Positions 24,913 to 32,742 of a stretch of 64,000 nt of DNA are shown here, piece after piece. The DNA is from an uncultured Lachnospiraceae bacterium (GTDB taxonomy: Bacteria; Bacillota; Clostridia; Lachnospirales; Lachnospiraceae). Position 1 is the first letter of the stretch. Every line of letters starts with the position of its first letter. A program made the translations under genes and the position numbers. The notes under the pieces are model-generated. The model was not told the origin of the DNA, did not search any database, and saw only the letters and a list, made by a program, of their open reading frames with translations. The stretch covers positions 124,001 through 188,000 of the forward strand of contig CAKRJP010000003.1 of the NCBI GenBank assembly GCA_934351835.1. Reading direction: 5' to 3'.

Positions 24913-26268
24913 ATGTTAGAAAAATTTTTTAAATTAAGTGAGAATGGTACGGATGTCAAAACGGAAATCGTTGCCGGTCTCACAACATTCATGACCATGG
25001 CTTATATCCTGGCTGTGAATCCATCCATTTTGTCTGCATCAGGGATGGATACGAACGCAATCCTGATCGCAACTGCACTTTCTGCATTTATTGGATGTGT
25101 GGCTATGGCACTTTTGGCGAATTATCCATTTGCTCTTGCTCCGGGACTTGGACTTAATGCTTATTTCGCATATACAGTTTGTGGAACGATGGGATACAGC
25201 TGGCAGGTTGCATTGTTAGCAGTATTTGCGGAAGGAATTGTATTTATTATTCTTTCACTTACAAATGTGCGTGAGGCGATTTTCAATGCGATTCCAATCA
25301 CATTAAAGAAAGGTGTATCTGTTGGTATTGGTCTGTTTATTGCATTTATCGGACTTCAGAACGGTCATCTGGTAGTGGACAGCAGTACTCTGGTAACGGT
25401 TGTAGATTTTACAGAAGATTTTCATCATGTGGGAATCTGCGCAGTACTGGCAGTGATTGGATTATTACTTATAGCAATTATGTACGAGAAACATATCAAA
25501 GGATCTATTTTAATTGGTATTATCATTACATGGATTCTTGGTATTCTCTGCCAGGTAGCAGGTCTTTATCAGATTGATGTGGAGAATGGATTCTATTCAT
25601 TGATTCCATCATGGTCAAGTTTTGATATCACTGCCATCAGCAAGACATTTGGGCAGTGCTTTAATGTTGCCGGAATGAATATCAAGCCGGTAGATTTCAT
25701 TGTTGTTATCTTCGCATTCTTATTTGTAGATATCTTTGATACGCTGGGCACATTGATCGGTGTTGCAAACAAAGCAGATATGTTGGATGAGGAGAACAAA
25801 TTGCCAAATATCAAACAGGCTCTTTTGGCAGATGCCATTGCAACAACAGCAGGAGCTATCCTTGGTACATCTACAACCACAACATTCGTAGAGAGTTCCG
25901 CAGGTGTGGCTGAAGGTGGAAGAACAGGACTTTCAAGTATCGTAACAGGATTCTTGTTCTTAGTAGCAATTATCTTTGCACCGGTATTTACAACAATTCC
26001 AGGATTTGCAACAGCACCGGCATTAATCTTCGTAGGATTTTTAATGGTAAGTGCAGTTGTAGATATTGATTTCAATGATTATACAGAAGCAATCCCTGCA
26101 TACCTTTGTCTGATCGCTATGCCATTAATGTACAGCATCTCAGAGGGTATCGCAGTAGGTGTTATTTCTTATGTAGTAATCAATCTGATCTGCGGAAAGA
26201 AAGAAAAGATTACACCGCTGATGTATATACTTGCAATCTTATTTGTATTAAAATACATTTTCTTATAA
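24913..26268 (+). CDS. NCS2 family purine permease (PbuG/AzgA type)
   Basis: The 451-residue protein with 12-14 membrane helices resembles hypoxanthine/guanine/adenine permeases. Characteristic stretches are EIVAGLTTFMTMAYILAVNP, YPFALAPGLGLNAYFAYTVC, FLFVDIFDTLGTLIGVANKA and GTSTTTTFVESSAGVAEGGR. It should import purine bases by proton symport. No purine riboswitch is visible in the 126-base upstream region. The molybdenum hydroxylase operon 3.6 kb further on could use the imported purine, a link inferred only from proximity. Confidence 0.93.
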   Translation: MLEKFFKLSENGTDVKTEIVAGLTTFMTMAYILAVNPSILSASGMDTNAILIATALSAFIGCVAMALLANYPFALAPGLGLNAYFAYTVCGTMGYSWQVALLAVFAEGIVFIILSLTNVREAIFNAIPITLKKGVSVGIGLFIAFIGLQNGHLVVDSSTLVTVVDFTEDFHHVGICAVLAVIGLLLIAIMYEKHIKGSILIGIIITWILGILCQVAGLYQIDVENGFYSLIPSWSSFDITAISKTFGQCFNVAGMNIKPVDFIVVIFAFLFVDIFDTLGTLIGVANKADMLDEENKLPNIKQALLADAIATTAGAILGTSTTTTFVESSAGVAEGGRTGLSSIVTGFLFLVAIIFAPVFTTIPGFATAPALIFVGFLMVSAVVDIDFNDYTEAIPAYLCLIAMPLMYSISEGIAVGVISYVVINLICGKKEKITPLMYILAILFVLKYIFL

Positions 26269-26288
26269 AATTATATAAAAATGTCAGT

Positions 26289-26336
26289 AAGCTGCTATGC
26301 GGATTGAGAAAACTCTTTTCGCATAGTGGCTTTTTT
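26289..26336 (+). terminator. Terminator of the purine permease gene
   Basis: AAGCTGCTATGCG pairs with CGCATAGTGGCTT (two G-T pairs), followed by TTTTTT. Confidence 0.85.
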
Positions 26337-26422
26337 GATAATTACAGTTGAATGTTGGGGAAGAACTTTATAAAATTAGGATATCAATGGTTATAAAATA
26401 TCGACAGAGAGGAAGAAAGAAT

Positions 26423-27001
26423 ATGGAATTTTCTCATTTTGATAAAAATGGTAATGCAGTGATGGTAGATGTGTCTGAAAAAGATATTACTTCAAGAAGT
26501 GCCATTGCGGAAGGAACGATTAAAGTCAGCCAGGAGGTGTTTGACGCAATCGCAGGGAAGAAGGTAAAAAAGGGAGATGTACTTACGGTGGCACAAGTAG
26601 CGGGGATTATGGGGACAAAGAAAACCTCGGAATTAATTCCTATGTGTCATCTTTTGAATCTGACCAATTCGAAAGTGACTTTTGAGATGAATCCAATGGA
26701 ACTTCGAATACGCGCAATCTGTGAAGTAAAGACGGAAGGAAAGACAGGTGTGGAGATGGAGGCACTGACAGGAGTATCAATAGCACTTTTGACAATTTAT
26801 GATATGTGTAAGGCCATTGACAAGAGGATGATCATGGAAGATATTCATCTGTGTGAGAAATCCGGAGGAAAAAGTGGTGATTTCCAATTCTATGAGACAT
26901 TTCAGAATCCAACAGGTATGGCGGCTCGGGATGGACAGAATTATACTGAGCGTTCATCGATTAAAAAAGAAACGGATGCCAATGGTCTGAAGATGTGGTA
27001 A
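26423..27001 (+). CDS. moaC: Cyclic pyranopterin monophosphate synthase MoaC
   Basis: The 192-residue enzyme converts the MoaA product to cyclic pyranopterin monophosphate in molybdenum cofactor synthesis. Family motifs are HFDKNGNAVMVDVSEKDITSR, LIPMCHLLNLTNSKVTF (substrate Cys-His) and GVEMEALTGVSIALLTIYDMCKAID with the catalytic Lys just after. The start at 26423 agrees with an AGAGAGGAAG site and the family's N-terminus; the open frame extends further up without support. A tail of about 30 residues after KSG is extra. No moaA, moaB or moaE gene is adjacent. The other cofactor genes in the window are at 56-58 kb. Confidence 0.95.
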   Translation: MEFSHFDKNGNAVMVDVSEKDITSRSAIAEGTIKVSQEVFDAIAGKKVKKGDVLTVAQVAGIMGTKKTSELIPMCHLLNLTNSKVTFEMNPMELRIRAICEVKTEGKTGVEMEALTGVSIALLTIYDMCKAIDKRMIMEDIHLCEKSGGKSGDFQFYETFQNPTGMAARDGQNYTERSSIKKETDANGLKMW

Positions 27002-27044
27002 AATACCGGATAGAAATATTTAAGATAGAGAGAACGTAAAGACT

Positions 27045-28847
27045 ATGAATTTATTGACAATGGAACATATTACGAAATCCTACACTGACCGCATATTGTT
27101 GAATGATGTAGCATTTAGTATTAATGAAAATGAAAAGATCGGTGTAATCGGCATCAATGGAATGGGGAAATCTACGCTTTTAAAAGTTGCAGCAGGGATA
27201 GAATCCTATGACTCCGGTAAGATCAGCATGGGCAATCATGTGAAAATCTGTTATCTTCCGCAGACACCGCAGTTTGAGGAAGATGCCACTGTATTATCGG
27301 CAGCAATTGCCGGCAATGTGGATGAGATGAATCAGTGGACCGTAGAAGCAGATGCAAAATCCATGTTAAATCAGCTTGGATTTATGGATTATGATGAGAA
27401 AGTGGCACATATGTCCGGCGGACAAAAGAAACGTATTGCGCTGGTCAATGCACTTTTGACACCGGCAGATATTCTGGTGCTGGATGAGCCGACAAACCAC
27501 TTAGACAATGCGATGTCTGAGTGGCTGGAAGAATATCTGATCCAGTTCAGAGGTGCGATTCTCATGGTTACACATGACAGATATTTTCTGGATCGCGTAT
27601 CAAACCGGATTGTAGAGGTGGATCATGGCAAATTATATCAGTATCCGGGGAATTATTCTGAGTTTGTCCGATTAAAAGAAGAACGGCAGAATATCGCACT
27701 GGCGACGGAGAAAAAGCGCAAGAACCTGCTGCGGACAGAGTTAGAGTGGCTGCATCGTGGAGCCCGGGCGAGAAGTACCAAGCAGAAGGCACATATCGAC
27801 CGGATCAGGGCAATGCAGGAGATGAAAGATATCCAGGAAGAAAAGCAGGTGGCGATGGATTCTGTGGTCACCCGCATGGGAAATAAAACGATAGAGTTAA
27901 ACAGCATTTCCAAGGCCTATGGGGAGAAAGTCCTGATAGAAAATTATAATTATATTTTCCTGAAAAATGATAGGATAGGAATTATCGGGCCAAACGGCTG
28001 CGGTAAATCTACATTGCTTAAGATCATCAACGGAATCGTGGAGCCGGATACCGGCTATGTAGAGATTGGACAGACGATTAAAATCGGATATTTTTCTCAG
28101 GAAAATGAATACATGGATGAATCTATGAGGGTGATCGATTATGTAAAAGAAGTGGGAGAGTATATTACGACGTCCGATGGAAAGATTACAGCTTCCCAGA
28201 TGCTTGAGAATTTTTTATTTGATGGAACAATGCAGTGGTCGAAGATTGAAAAATTATCCGGTGGTGAAAAGCGCAGATTATATTTGCTCAGAGTTCTGAT
28301 GAGCGCACCGAACGTATTGATCCTGGACGAACCAACCAACGATCTGGATATTCAGACATTGACGATATTAGAGGATTATCTGGACCGGTTTGACGGCATT
28401 GTGATCGTGGTATCCCATGACCGTTATTTTCTGGATCGTACCGTACGCAGAATTTTTGCTTTTGAGGGGAATGGAAATATCCGGCAGTCCGAAGGAGGAT
28501 ATTCCGACTATCTGATCCGACTGGAACTGGAAAAGCCGGAAGAAGAGACAGAAACAGAAAAGAAAGATGTTGTCAAAACAGATACGAAGAAGAGCTGGAA
28601 AAATCAAGAGAAGAAACTCAAATTTTCATTTAAAGAACAGCGGGAGTTTGAGACCATCGATGATGATATCGCGGCATTGGAAGCGAAGATAGAGGATACG
28701 GAAGTGAAGATCCTGGCTAATGCAACTAATTCTGCAAAGTTAAGTGAACTGATGCAGGAGAAGGAGTCGTTAGAACAACAGTTGGAAGAAAAAATGGACC
28801 GCTGGGTATATCTGAATGATCTGAATGAACAGATTCAGAATCAGTAG
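27045..28847 (+). CDS. ABC-F family ATPase (Uup-like)
   Basis: The 600-residue soluble protein has two ABC ATPase domains and no membrane part. Domain one has GINGMGKSTLL, MSGGQKKRIALVNALL and LVLDEPTNHLD; domain two has GPNGCGKSTLL, LSGGEKRRLYLLRVL and LILDEPTNDLD. An arginine-rich interdomain linker (about 215-280) and a charged coiled-coil C-terminus (about 515-600) are typical of Uup. ABC-F proteins act on ribosomes in translation rescue, or in antibiotic resistance. The coiled coil points to a housekeeping Uup role. The TetR regulator follows after 20 bases. Confidence 0.92.
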   Translation: MNLLTMEHITKSYTDRILLNDVAFSINENEKIGVIGINGMGKSTLLKVAAGIESYDSGKISMGNHVKICYLPQTPQFEEDATVLSAAIAGNVDEMNQWTVEADAKSMLNQLGFMDYDEKVAHMSGGQKKRIALVNALLTPADILVLDEPTNHLDNAMSEWLEEYLIQFRGAILMVTHDRYFLDRVSNRIVEVDHGKLYQYPGNYSEFVRLKEERQNIALATEKKRKNLLRTELEWLHRGARARSTKQKAHIDRIRAMQEMKDIQEEKQVAMDSVVTRMGNKTIELNSISKAYGEKVLIENYNYIFLKNDRIGIIGPNGCGKSTLLKIINGIVEPDTGYVEIGQTIKIGYFSQENEYMDESMRVIDYVKEVGEYITTSDGKITASQMLENFLFDGTMQWSKIEKLSGGEKRRLYLLRVLMSAPNVLILDEPTNDLDIQTLTILEDYLDRFDGIVIVVSHDRYFLDRTVRRIFAFEGNGNIRQSEGGYSDYLIRLELEKPEEETETEKKDVVKTDTKKSWKNQEKKLKFSFKEQREFETIDDDIAALEAKIEDTEVKILANATNSAKLSELMQEKESLEQQLEEKMDRWVYLNDLNEQIQNQ

Positions 28848-28867
28848 AAAGGAGCGATGAAAGAAAC

Positions 28868-29563
28868 GTGAATGGATTAGAAAAGGTAAATAAAAAAACG
28901 TTACAGAGTGAGGAAACAAAGAAAAAGATACTGACTGCTGCAGCACAGCTGTTTTCAGAATATGGATATGCTGAGACGACCACCCGTATGGTCAGTGAGA
29001 AAGCAGGAGTAGTGTTATCTTCACTGAACCACTACTATGGTTCGAAGGAGAATCTGTTGGAAGAAGTTATGGATGGCATGGCAGGTCTTGTAACTGCTCG
29101 TTATCAGCCAATCCGTGAAAAAATAGAAAATTATCTGGCGGGAGAATCTCACACTGAGGAACAGACCTATGATCTGATCGAAGAATTGATCCGTAAGCAT
29201 GTACAGTACTGTTTTGACCTGCGAAATAAGGCAATTATTGATATGGTAGCCAGAGAATGCCTGTTCCCGAAAAACATCAGTCAGAGTCTGTCAAAGGTGA
29301 TGTGTGAGGAAATTGAGATTCCACTTGTAAAGTTATTGATGCAGATGACGATTTCCAAGAACAAATTCGAGATTGTAACTTTAAGTAGAAGCATCAACGG
29401 CGCAATCGTATCATTTGCCGAAAAACCGGAATTAGTAGAAGATTTATATAAAAGCTTTGGGTTAGAGCCAGACTATAAGACAATTGAAGATATTGTATAT
29501 ATTGATATTATGAAGTTGATCGAAGCGACCCTTATGAGTGATGCAAAATATCGAAAGAATTAG
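28868..29563 (+). CDS. TetR/AcrR family regulator
   Basis: The 231-residue protein has an N-terminal TetR helix-turn-helix (residues 15-60): ILTAAAQLFSEYGYAETTTRMVSEKAGVVLSSLNHYYGSKENLL, read in parts. The C-terminal ligand domain is family-diverse. The start is GTG at 28868, since no in-frame ATG exists near the AAAGGAG site 12 bases upstream. It lies just before, and in the same direction as, the molybdenum hydroxylase operon. It may control that operon or itself, or respond to a substrate of the upstream ABC-F gene. No distinct TetR-type operator could be assigned. Confidence 0.85.
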   Translation: MNGLEKVNKKTLQSEETKKKILTAAAQLFSEYGYAETTTRMVSEKAGVVLSSLNHYYGSKENLLEEVMDGMAGLVTARYQPIREKIENYLAGESHTEEQTYDLIEELIRKHVQYCFDLRNKAIIDMVARECLFPKNISQSLSKVMCEEIEIPLVKLLMQMTISKNKFEIVTLSRSINGAIVSFAEKPELVEDLYKSFGLEPDYKTIEDIVYIDIMKLIEATLMSDAKYRKN

Positions 29564-29598
29564 AAAAGACATAAGATAATTTTATAACAAATATATTG

Positions 29599-29674
29599 AG
29601 AAAAAGTTGACAATAAGGAATCCCGGATGTATGATGTAAATATAAATAGAACGGACGACCTATCAACTTTTTCT
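29599..29674. promoter_or_regulatory. Perfect 12-bp inverted repeat flanking the hydroxylase-operon promoter
   Basis: AGAAAAAGTTGA (29599-29610) is the exact reverse complement of TCAACTTTTTCT (29663-29674). The left arm overlaps the -35 box, and the right arm lies about 20-30 bases after the predicted transcription start. The spacing suits two bound dimers or a small DNA loop. The binding protein is unknown. Confidence 0.5.
29607..29635 (+). promoter_or_regulatory. Promoter of the molybdenum hydroxylase operon
   Basis: A consensus TTGACA (29607-29612) is followed after 17 bases by TATGAT (29630-29635). Transcription would start near 29642, giving a leader of about 208 bases. Confidence 0.8.
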
Positions 29675-29706
29675 TTGTTTATAGAAATAAGAAGGAAGTC
29701 TGAGTA

Positions 29707-29828
29707 AGTTCGTGACCTTGATGGCTACATGTAGCTCCCTCGGAATTTGCTGAAAGCATTTCCGACAATTTTACCGCAAGAAAAAGCGGCAAAATTTTTT
29801 ACCAAAATGTAGGTCAAACGACCGAACT
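29707..29828 (+). ncRNA. Structured 5' leader with internal terminator (candidate riboswitch-like element)
   Basis: AGTTCGTGACCT (29707-29718) can pair with AGGTCA (29811-29816) and CGAACT (29823-29828), with a six-base bulge between the two 3' segments. This closing stem encloses a GCTACATGTAGC palindrome (29724-29735), a TCGGAA/TTCCGA hairpin (29740-29765) and a terminator (29767-29800). I do not recognise it as a known riboswitch class. The ligand, if any, is unknown. Molybdenum cofactor or a purine would be the obvious candidates from the downstream genes. Confidence 0.5.
29767..29800 (+). terminator. Terminator inside the hydroxylase-operon leader
   Basis: AATTTT-A-CCGC pairs with GCGG-C-AAAATT around an A-rich loop, followed by T residues. 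It lies after the promoter and before the first gene, so expression must require readthrough. Confidence 0.7.
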
Positions 29829-29849
29829 AGAAAGAATGGAGGATGAAAA

Positions 29850-30389
29850 ATGGTTAAGCAAAGTATCACAATGACTGTCAACGGTCAGGAATATGAATTC
29901 ATGATCGGTGAGAAATACGGTATGATACCACCATCTGAGACTCTGGTGCAGACTCTCCGTAAGAGACTGGAACTTACGGGAGCCAAGGAATCCTGCGATG
30001 AAGGAGCCTGTGGATGTTGTACTGTAATCAAAGATGGAGAGGCAATCCCTTCCTGCATGATCCTCACAGTGGAATGTGATGGCTGTGATATTCTTACGAT
30101 TGAGGGCTTAGAGAATCCAAATACTCATGAACTGGATCCGATTCAGCAGAAATTTATTGACTGTTATTCTTTCCAGTGTGGCTATTGTACTCCGGGTATT
30201 ATCATGAGTGCAAAAGCATTGTTTATGAGAAAACCAAATCCGTCGGCTGAGGAAATCAGAGAAGCACTGTCAGGAAACTATTGTCGTTGTATCAGTCATT
30301 ATACTGTATTGGAAGCACTTGATAAATTGGCAGGTGTTACATCAGATCAGTATGAAATTGTAAAGGAGGCTGGAGAAGAAGATGAGTAA
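29850..30389 (+). CDS. [2Fe-2S] subunit of a xanthine-dehydrogenase-type molybdenum hydroxylase
   Basis: The 179-residue electron-transfer subunit has two iron-sulfur domains. The plant-ferredoxin-type cluster is bound by ESCDEGACGCCTVIKDGEAIPSC, read in parts. The second, helical cluster uses QCGYCTPGIIMSAKAL and GNYCRCISHYTVLEAL. It passes electrons from the molybdenum centre to the flavoprotein. AATGGAGGATG precedes the ATG. The next gene begins inside its last codons (8-base overlap). The start is about 15 residues longer than in most relatives. Confidence 0.96.
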   Translation: MVKQSITMTVNGQEYEFMIGEKYGMIPPSETLVQTLRKRLELTGAKESCDEGACGCCTVIKDGEAIPSCMILTVECDGCDILTIEGLENPNTHELDPIQQKFIDCYSFQCGYCTPGIIMSAKALFMRKPNPSAEEIREALSGNYCRCISHYTVLEALDKLAGVTSDQYEIVKEAGEEDE

Positions 30390-32742
30390 TGAAAGAGGAA
30401 AGTTCAATTTTGAGGCCCCGATTGTAAATGGTAAAGCGCAAGGATACAGACACGTAGGTAAATACAGAGTCCGTGCAGATGCAAGAGATATCGTAACAGG
30501 AAAGGCAACATTTCTGGATGATTTTACAGTTCCGAGAATGATCTATGCACGGATTTTAAGAAGCCCGTTTGCACATGCAAAAATCAAACATATAGATACC
30601 AGTAAAGCAAAGGCAATGAAGGGTGTGCATGGTGTTTATACATATGAAGACCTTCCGGATGGATGGATTCTTGGATGGCCGCCACACAAACTTCTGTTAG
30701 ATGATGAAGTATATTATGCAGGTGATCCGGTAGCTGTTGTGGCTGCAGATACTCTGGATATTGCAGATGAGGCAATTACGCAGATTGAAGTGGATTATGA
30801 AGAACTTCCGGCAGTATTTGATGCCATGGATGCAATGAAGCCGGATGCTCCGATTCTCTTTCCGGGTAAATTCAAGAGTGGAAATAATGAAGTGGATCCT
30901 GGTGTACCGCATTTCCAACCGGACGGACCATGGTGGCATGTAGATTATGGTGATGTAGAAAAAGGATTTGAAGAATCAGAATATACTTCAGAGATTTTGG
31001 TTGAGTTTAATAAGATGCCGGCTCCAAACGCCCCGGAGGCCCCGGGATGTATTGTGCGCTGGGAAGGTGGCGATGATTATACAATCTGGGCAACTTCACA
31101 GAGTCCGTTTATATGTAAACTGTTTAACGGACCGCGTATTCCACATTCAAATCTTCGTGTAAAGACATTTAATGTCGGTGGATCTTACGGTAACAAACAG
31201 ACACTGAGTGTTACAATCTTGTGTGCGTCCCTGGCATCCAGAATGACCGGACGTCCGGTTAAATTATTTCAGACAAAGCCCGAGCAGCTGATTGCCCATG
31301 AACAGCGTCTTGGAAGTAAGATTAAGGCAAAAATCGGTATGGACAAAGATGGGTATTTCAATGCTGTACAGGGTTGTTGGTATGTAGATACAGGATCTTT
31401 GGCGGATGCTGTACAGGGACAGGTTGGTGTAGGACTTGGTGAAGCACAGCTTGTTATGGCAAAATGTAAGAACTGGGATCTGGACAGCAAGGTTGTCGTT
31501 ACAAATAAATGTGCGGCCGGTATTGTCCGTGGATACGGCGGACAGGAATTGAACAGTTGTCTGGCGCGAGTAATGGCAAGTGTTATGCGTAAGGCAAATG
31601 TAGATCCAATCGAGACATTTAAGAAGAATTATGTGGCACCTGGTGACCGTTTCATCTGGCGTGACGGACGTTGGTGGCAGTCAAGATCTTCGAATAAATA
31701 TCCGGAGACGATTCAGGCAGCAGCAGACTATTTTGGATGGAAAGATAAATGGAACGGCTGGTTAGTACCGACAAGAGTAGAGGGAAGAAAAGCTTACGGT
31801 GTCGGTGCAGGTATCATCGGTAATGCAGATATCGCAGAGGATAATACAGAAGCCTATGTTCGTATCCAACATGATGTAAAAGGACGTTACTGCCACCTGA
31901 TCGTACAGTGTGACCTGACAGAGTCTGGTATGGGACAGAGAGCAGCCGCAGCAAAATTCGCAGCAGAAGTTATGAATGTACCAATGGACCGAGTTATTGT
32001 TACAGAGCCGGATTCTGTAAATAACCCGACAAACTTCGGACTTTGTGGTTCCCGTGGTACGATTACAACCGGTAAAGCTGTCACAAGAGCAGCACAGGAT
32101 TGCAAGAATAAAGTCCTTGAGATGGGAGCACTTCATTTTGGTGTGTCCAAGGATCAGTTAGAGACCAAAGATTTTCAGGTATATGTACGAGACAACCCGG
32201 AGAAATCTATTCCGATCAAGAAATTAGGACCTAAAGATCTGAACGTTACAGGATATGGTAATCATATTGAACAGTTCGATCTTCCAAGTTGTTGTCTGTT
32301 CTTAACAGAAGTAGAAGTTGATCTTGATACAGGTGCAACGAAGATTTTAAGAATTGTCAATGGTACAGATATCGGACAAATCGTAGATAACCGTATGGTA
32401 AGAATGCAGCTTCAGGGCGGAATCGGTTCTGCCAGTGTAGATACCGCTACGTTTGAAGAGTGCGTTTACGATGTGGATGGAACAGGACGTATGCTGACGA
32501 ACTCTATGCTTGAGTACAAATGGCGTACCTTCAATGAATTTCCGGTACATCGTGCGGTAATCGAAGAGTCCCAGATTGATTCCTTTATGTTCAAAGCTGT
32601 GGGTATAGGTGAGATTTCCGGTGCGGCAGGTGCAAGTGCCGTTCTGATGGCAATTTCCAATGCAATCGGAGTGGAAGTCAATGAATACCCGGCAACACCG
32701 GATGTGATTTTAAAGGCCATCAAGAGTAAGGAGGAAAACTAA
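30382..32742 (+). CDS. Molybdopterin-binding subunit of xanthine-dehydrogenase-type hydroxylase
   Basis: The 786-residue catalytic subunit hydroxylates a carbon of an N-heterocycle or aldehyde using water. The family start VRADARDIVTGKATFLDDF is followed by cofactor segments TSQSPFICK, VGGSYGNKQ, AAGIVRGYGGQELN, LCGSRGTITTGKAV and, near the end, VGIGEISGAAGASAVLMAISNAIG, which has the catalytic Glu. The length is normal. It looks like the purine-hydroxylase (XdhD/YgfN-like) group, but xanthine is an inference. It overlaps both neighbours, forming a tight three-gene operon. Confidence 0.95.
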   Translation: MSNERGKFNFEAPIVNGKAQGYRHVGKYRVRADARDIVTGKATFLDDFTVPRMIYARILRSPFAHAKIKHIDTSKAKAMKGVHGVYTYEDLPDGWILGWPPHKLLLDDEVYYAGDPVAVVAADTLDIADEAITQIEVDYEELPAVFDAMDAMKPDAPILFPGKFKSGNNEVDPGVPHFQPDGPWWHVDYGDVEKGFEESEYTSEILVEFNKMPAPNAPEAPGCIVRWEGGDDYTIWATSQSPFICKLFNGPRIPHSNLRVKTFNVGGSYGNKQTLSVTILCASLASRMTGRPVKLFQTKPEQLIAHEQRLGSKIKAKIGMDKDGYFNAVQGCWYVDTGSLADAVQGQVGVGLGEAQLVMAKCKNWDLDSKVVVTNKCAAGIVRGYGGQELNSCLARVMASVMRKANVDPIETFKKNYVAPGDRFIWRDGRWWQSRSSNKYPETIQAAADYFGWKDKWNGWLVPTRVEGRKAYGVGAGIIGNADIAEDNTEAYVRIQHDVKGRYCHLIVQCDLTESGMGQRAAAAKFAAEVMNVPMDRVIVTEPDSVNNPTNFGLCGSRGTITTGKAVTRAAQDCKNKVLEMGALHFGVSKDQLETKDFQVYVRDNPEKSIPIKKLGPKDLNVTGYGNHIEQFDLPSCCLFLTEVEVDLDTGATKILRIVNGTDIGQIVDNRMVRMQLQGGIGSASVDTATFEECVYDVDGTGRMLTNSMLEYKWRTFNEFPVHRAVIEESQIDSFMFKAVGIGEISGAAGASAVLMAISNAIGVEVNEYPATPDVILKAIKSKEEN

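Noticed and set aside
28857..28871. A four-codon ATG frame just before the TetR start, as a leader peptide
   Set aside because: It is too short and generic to support. The GTG start that overlaps its stop is the simplest reading.
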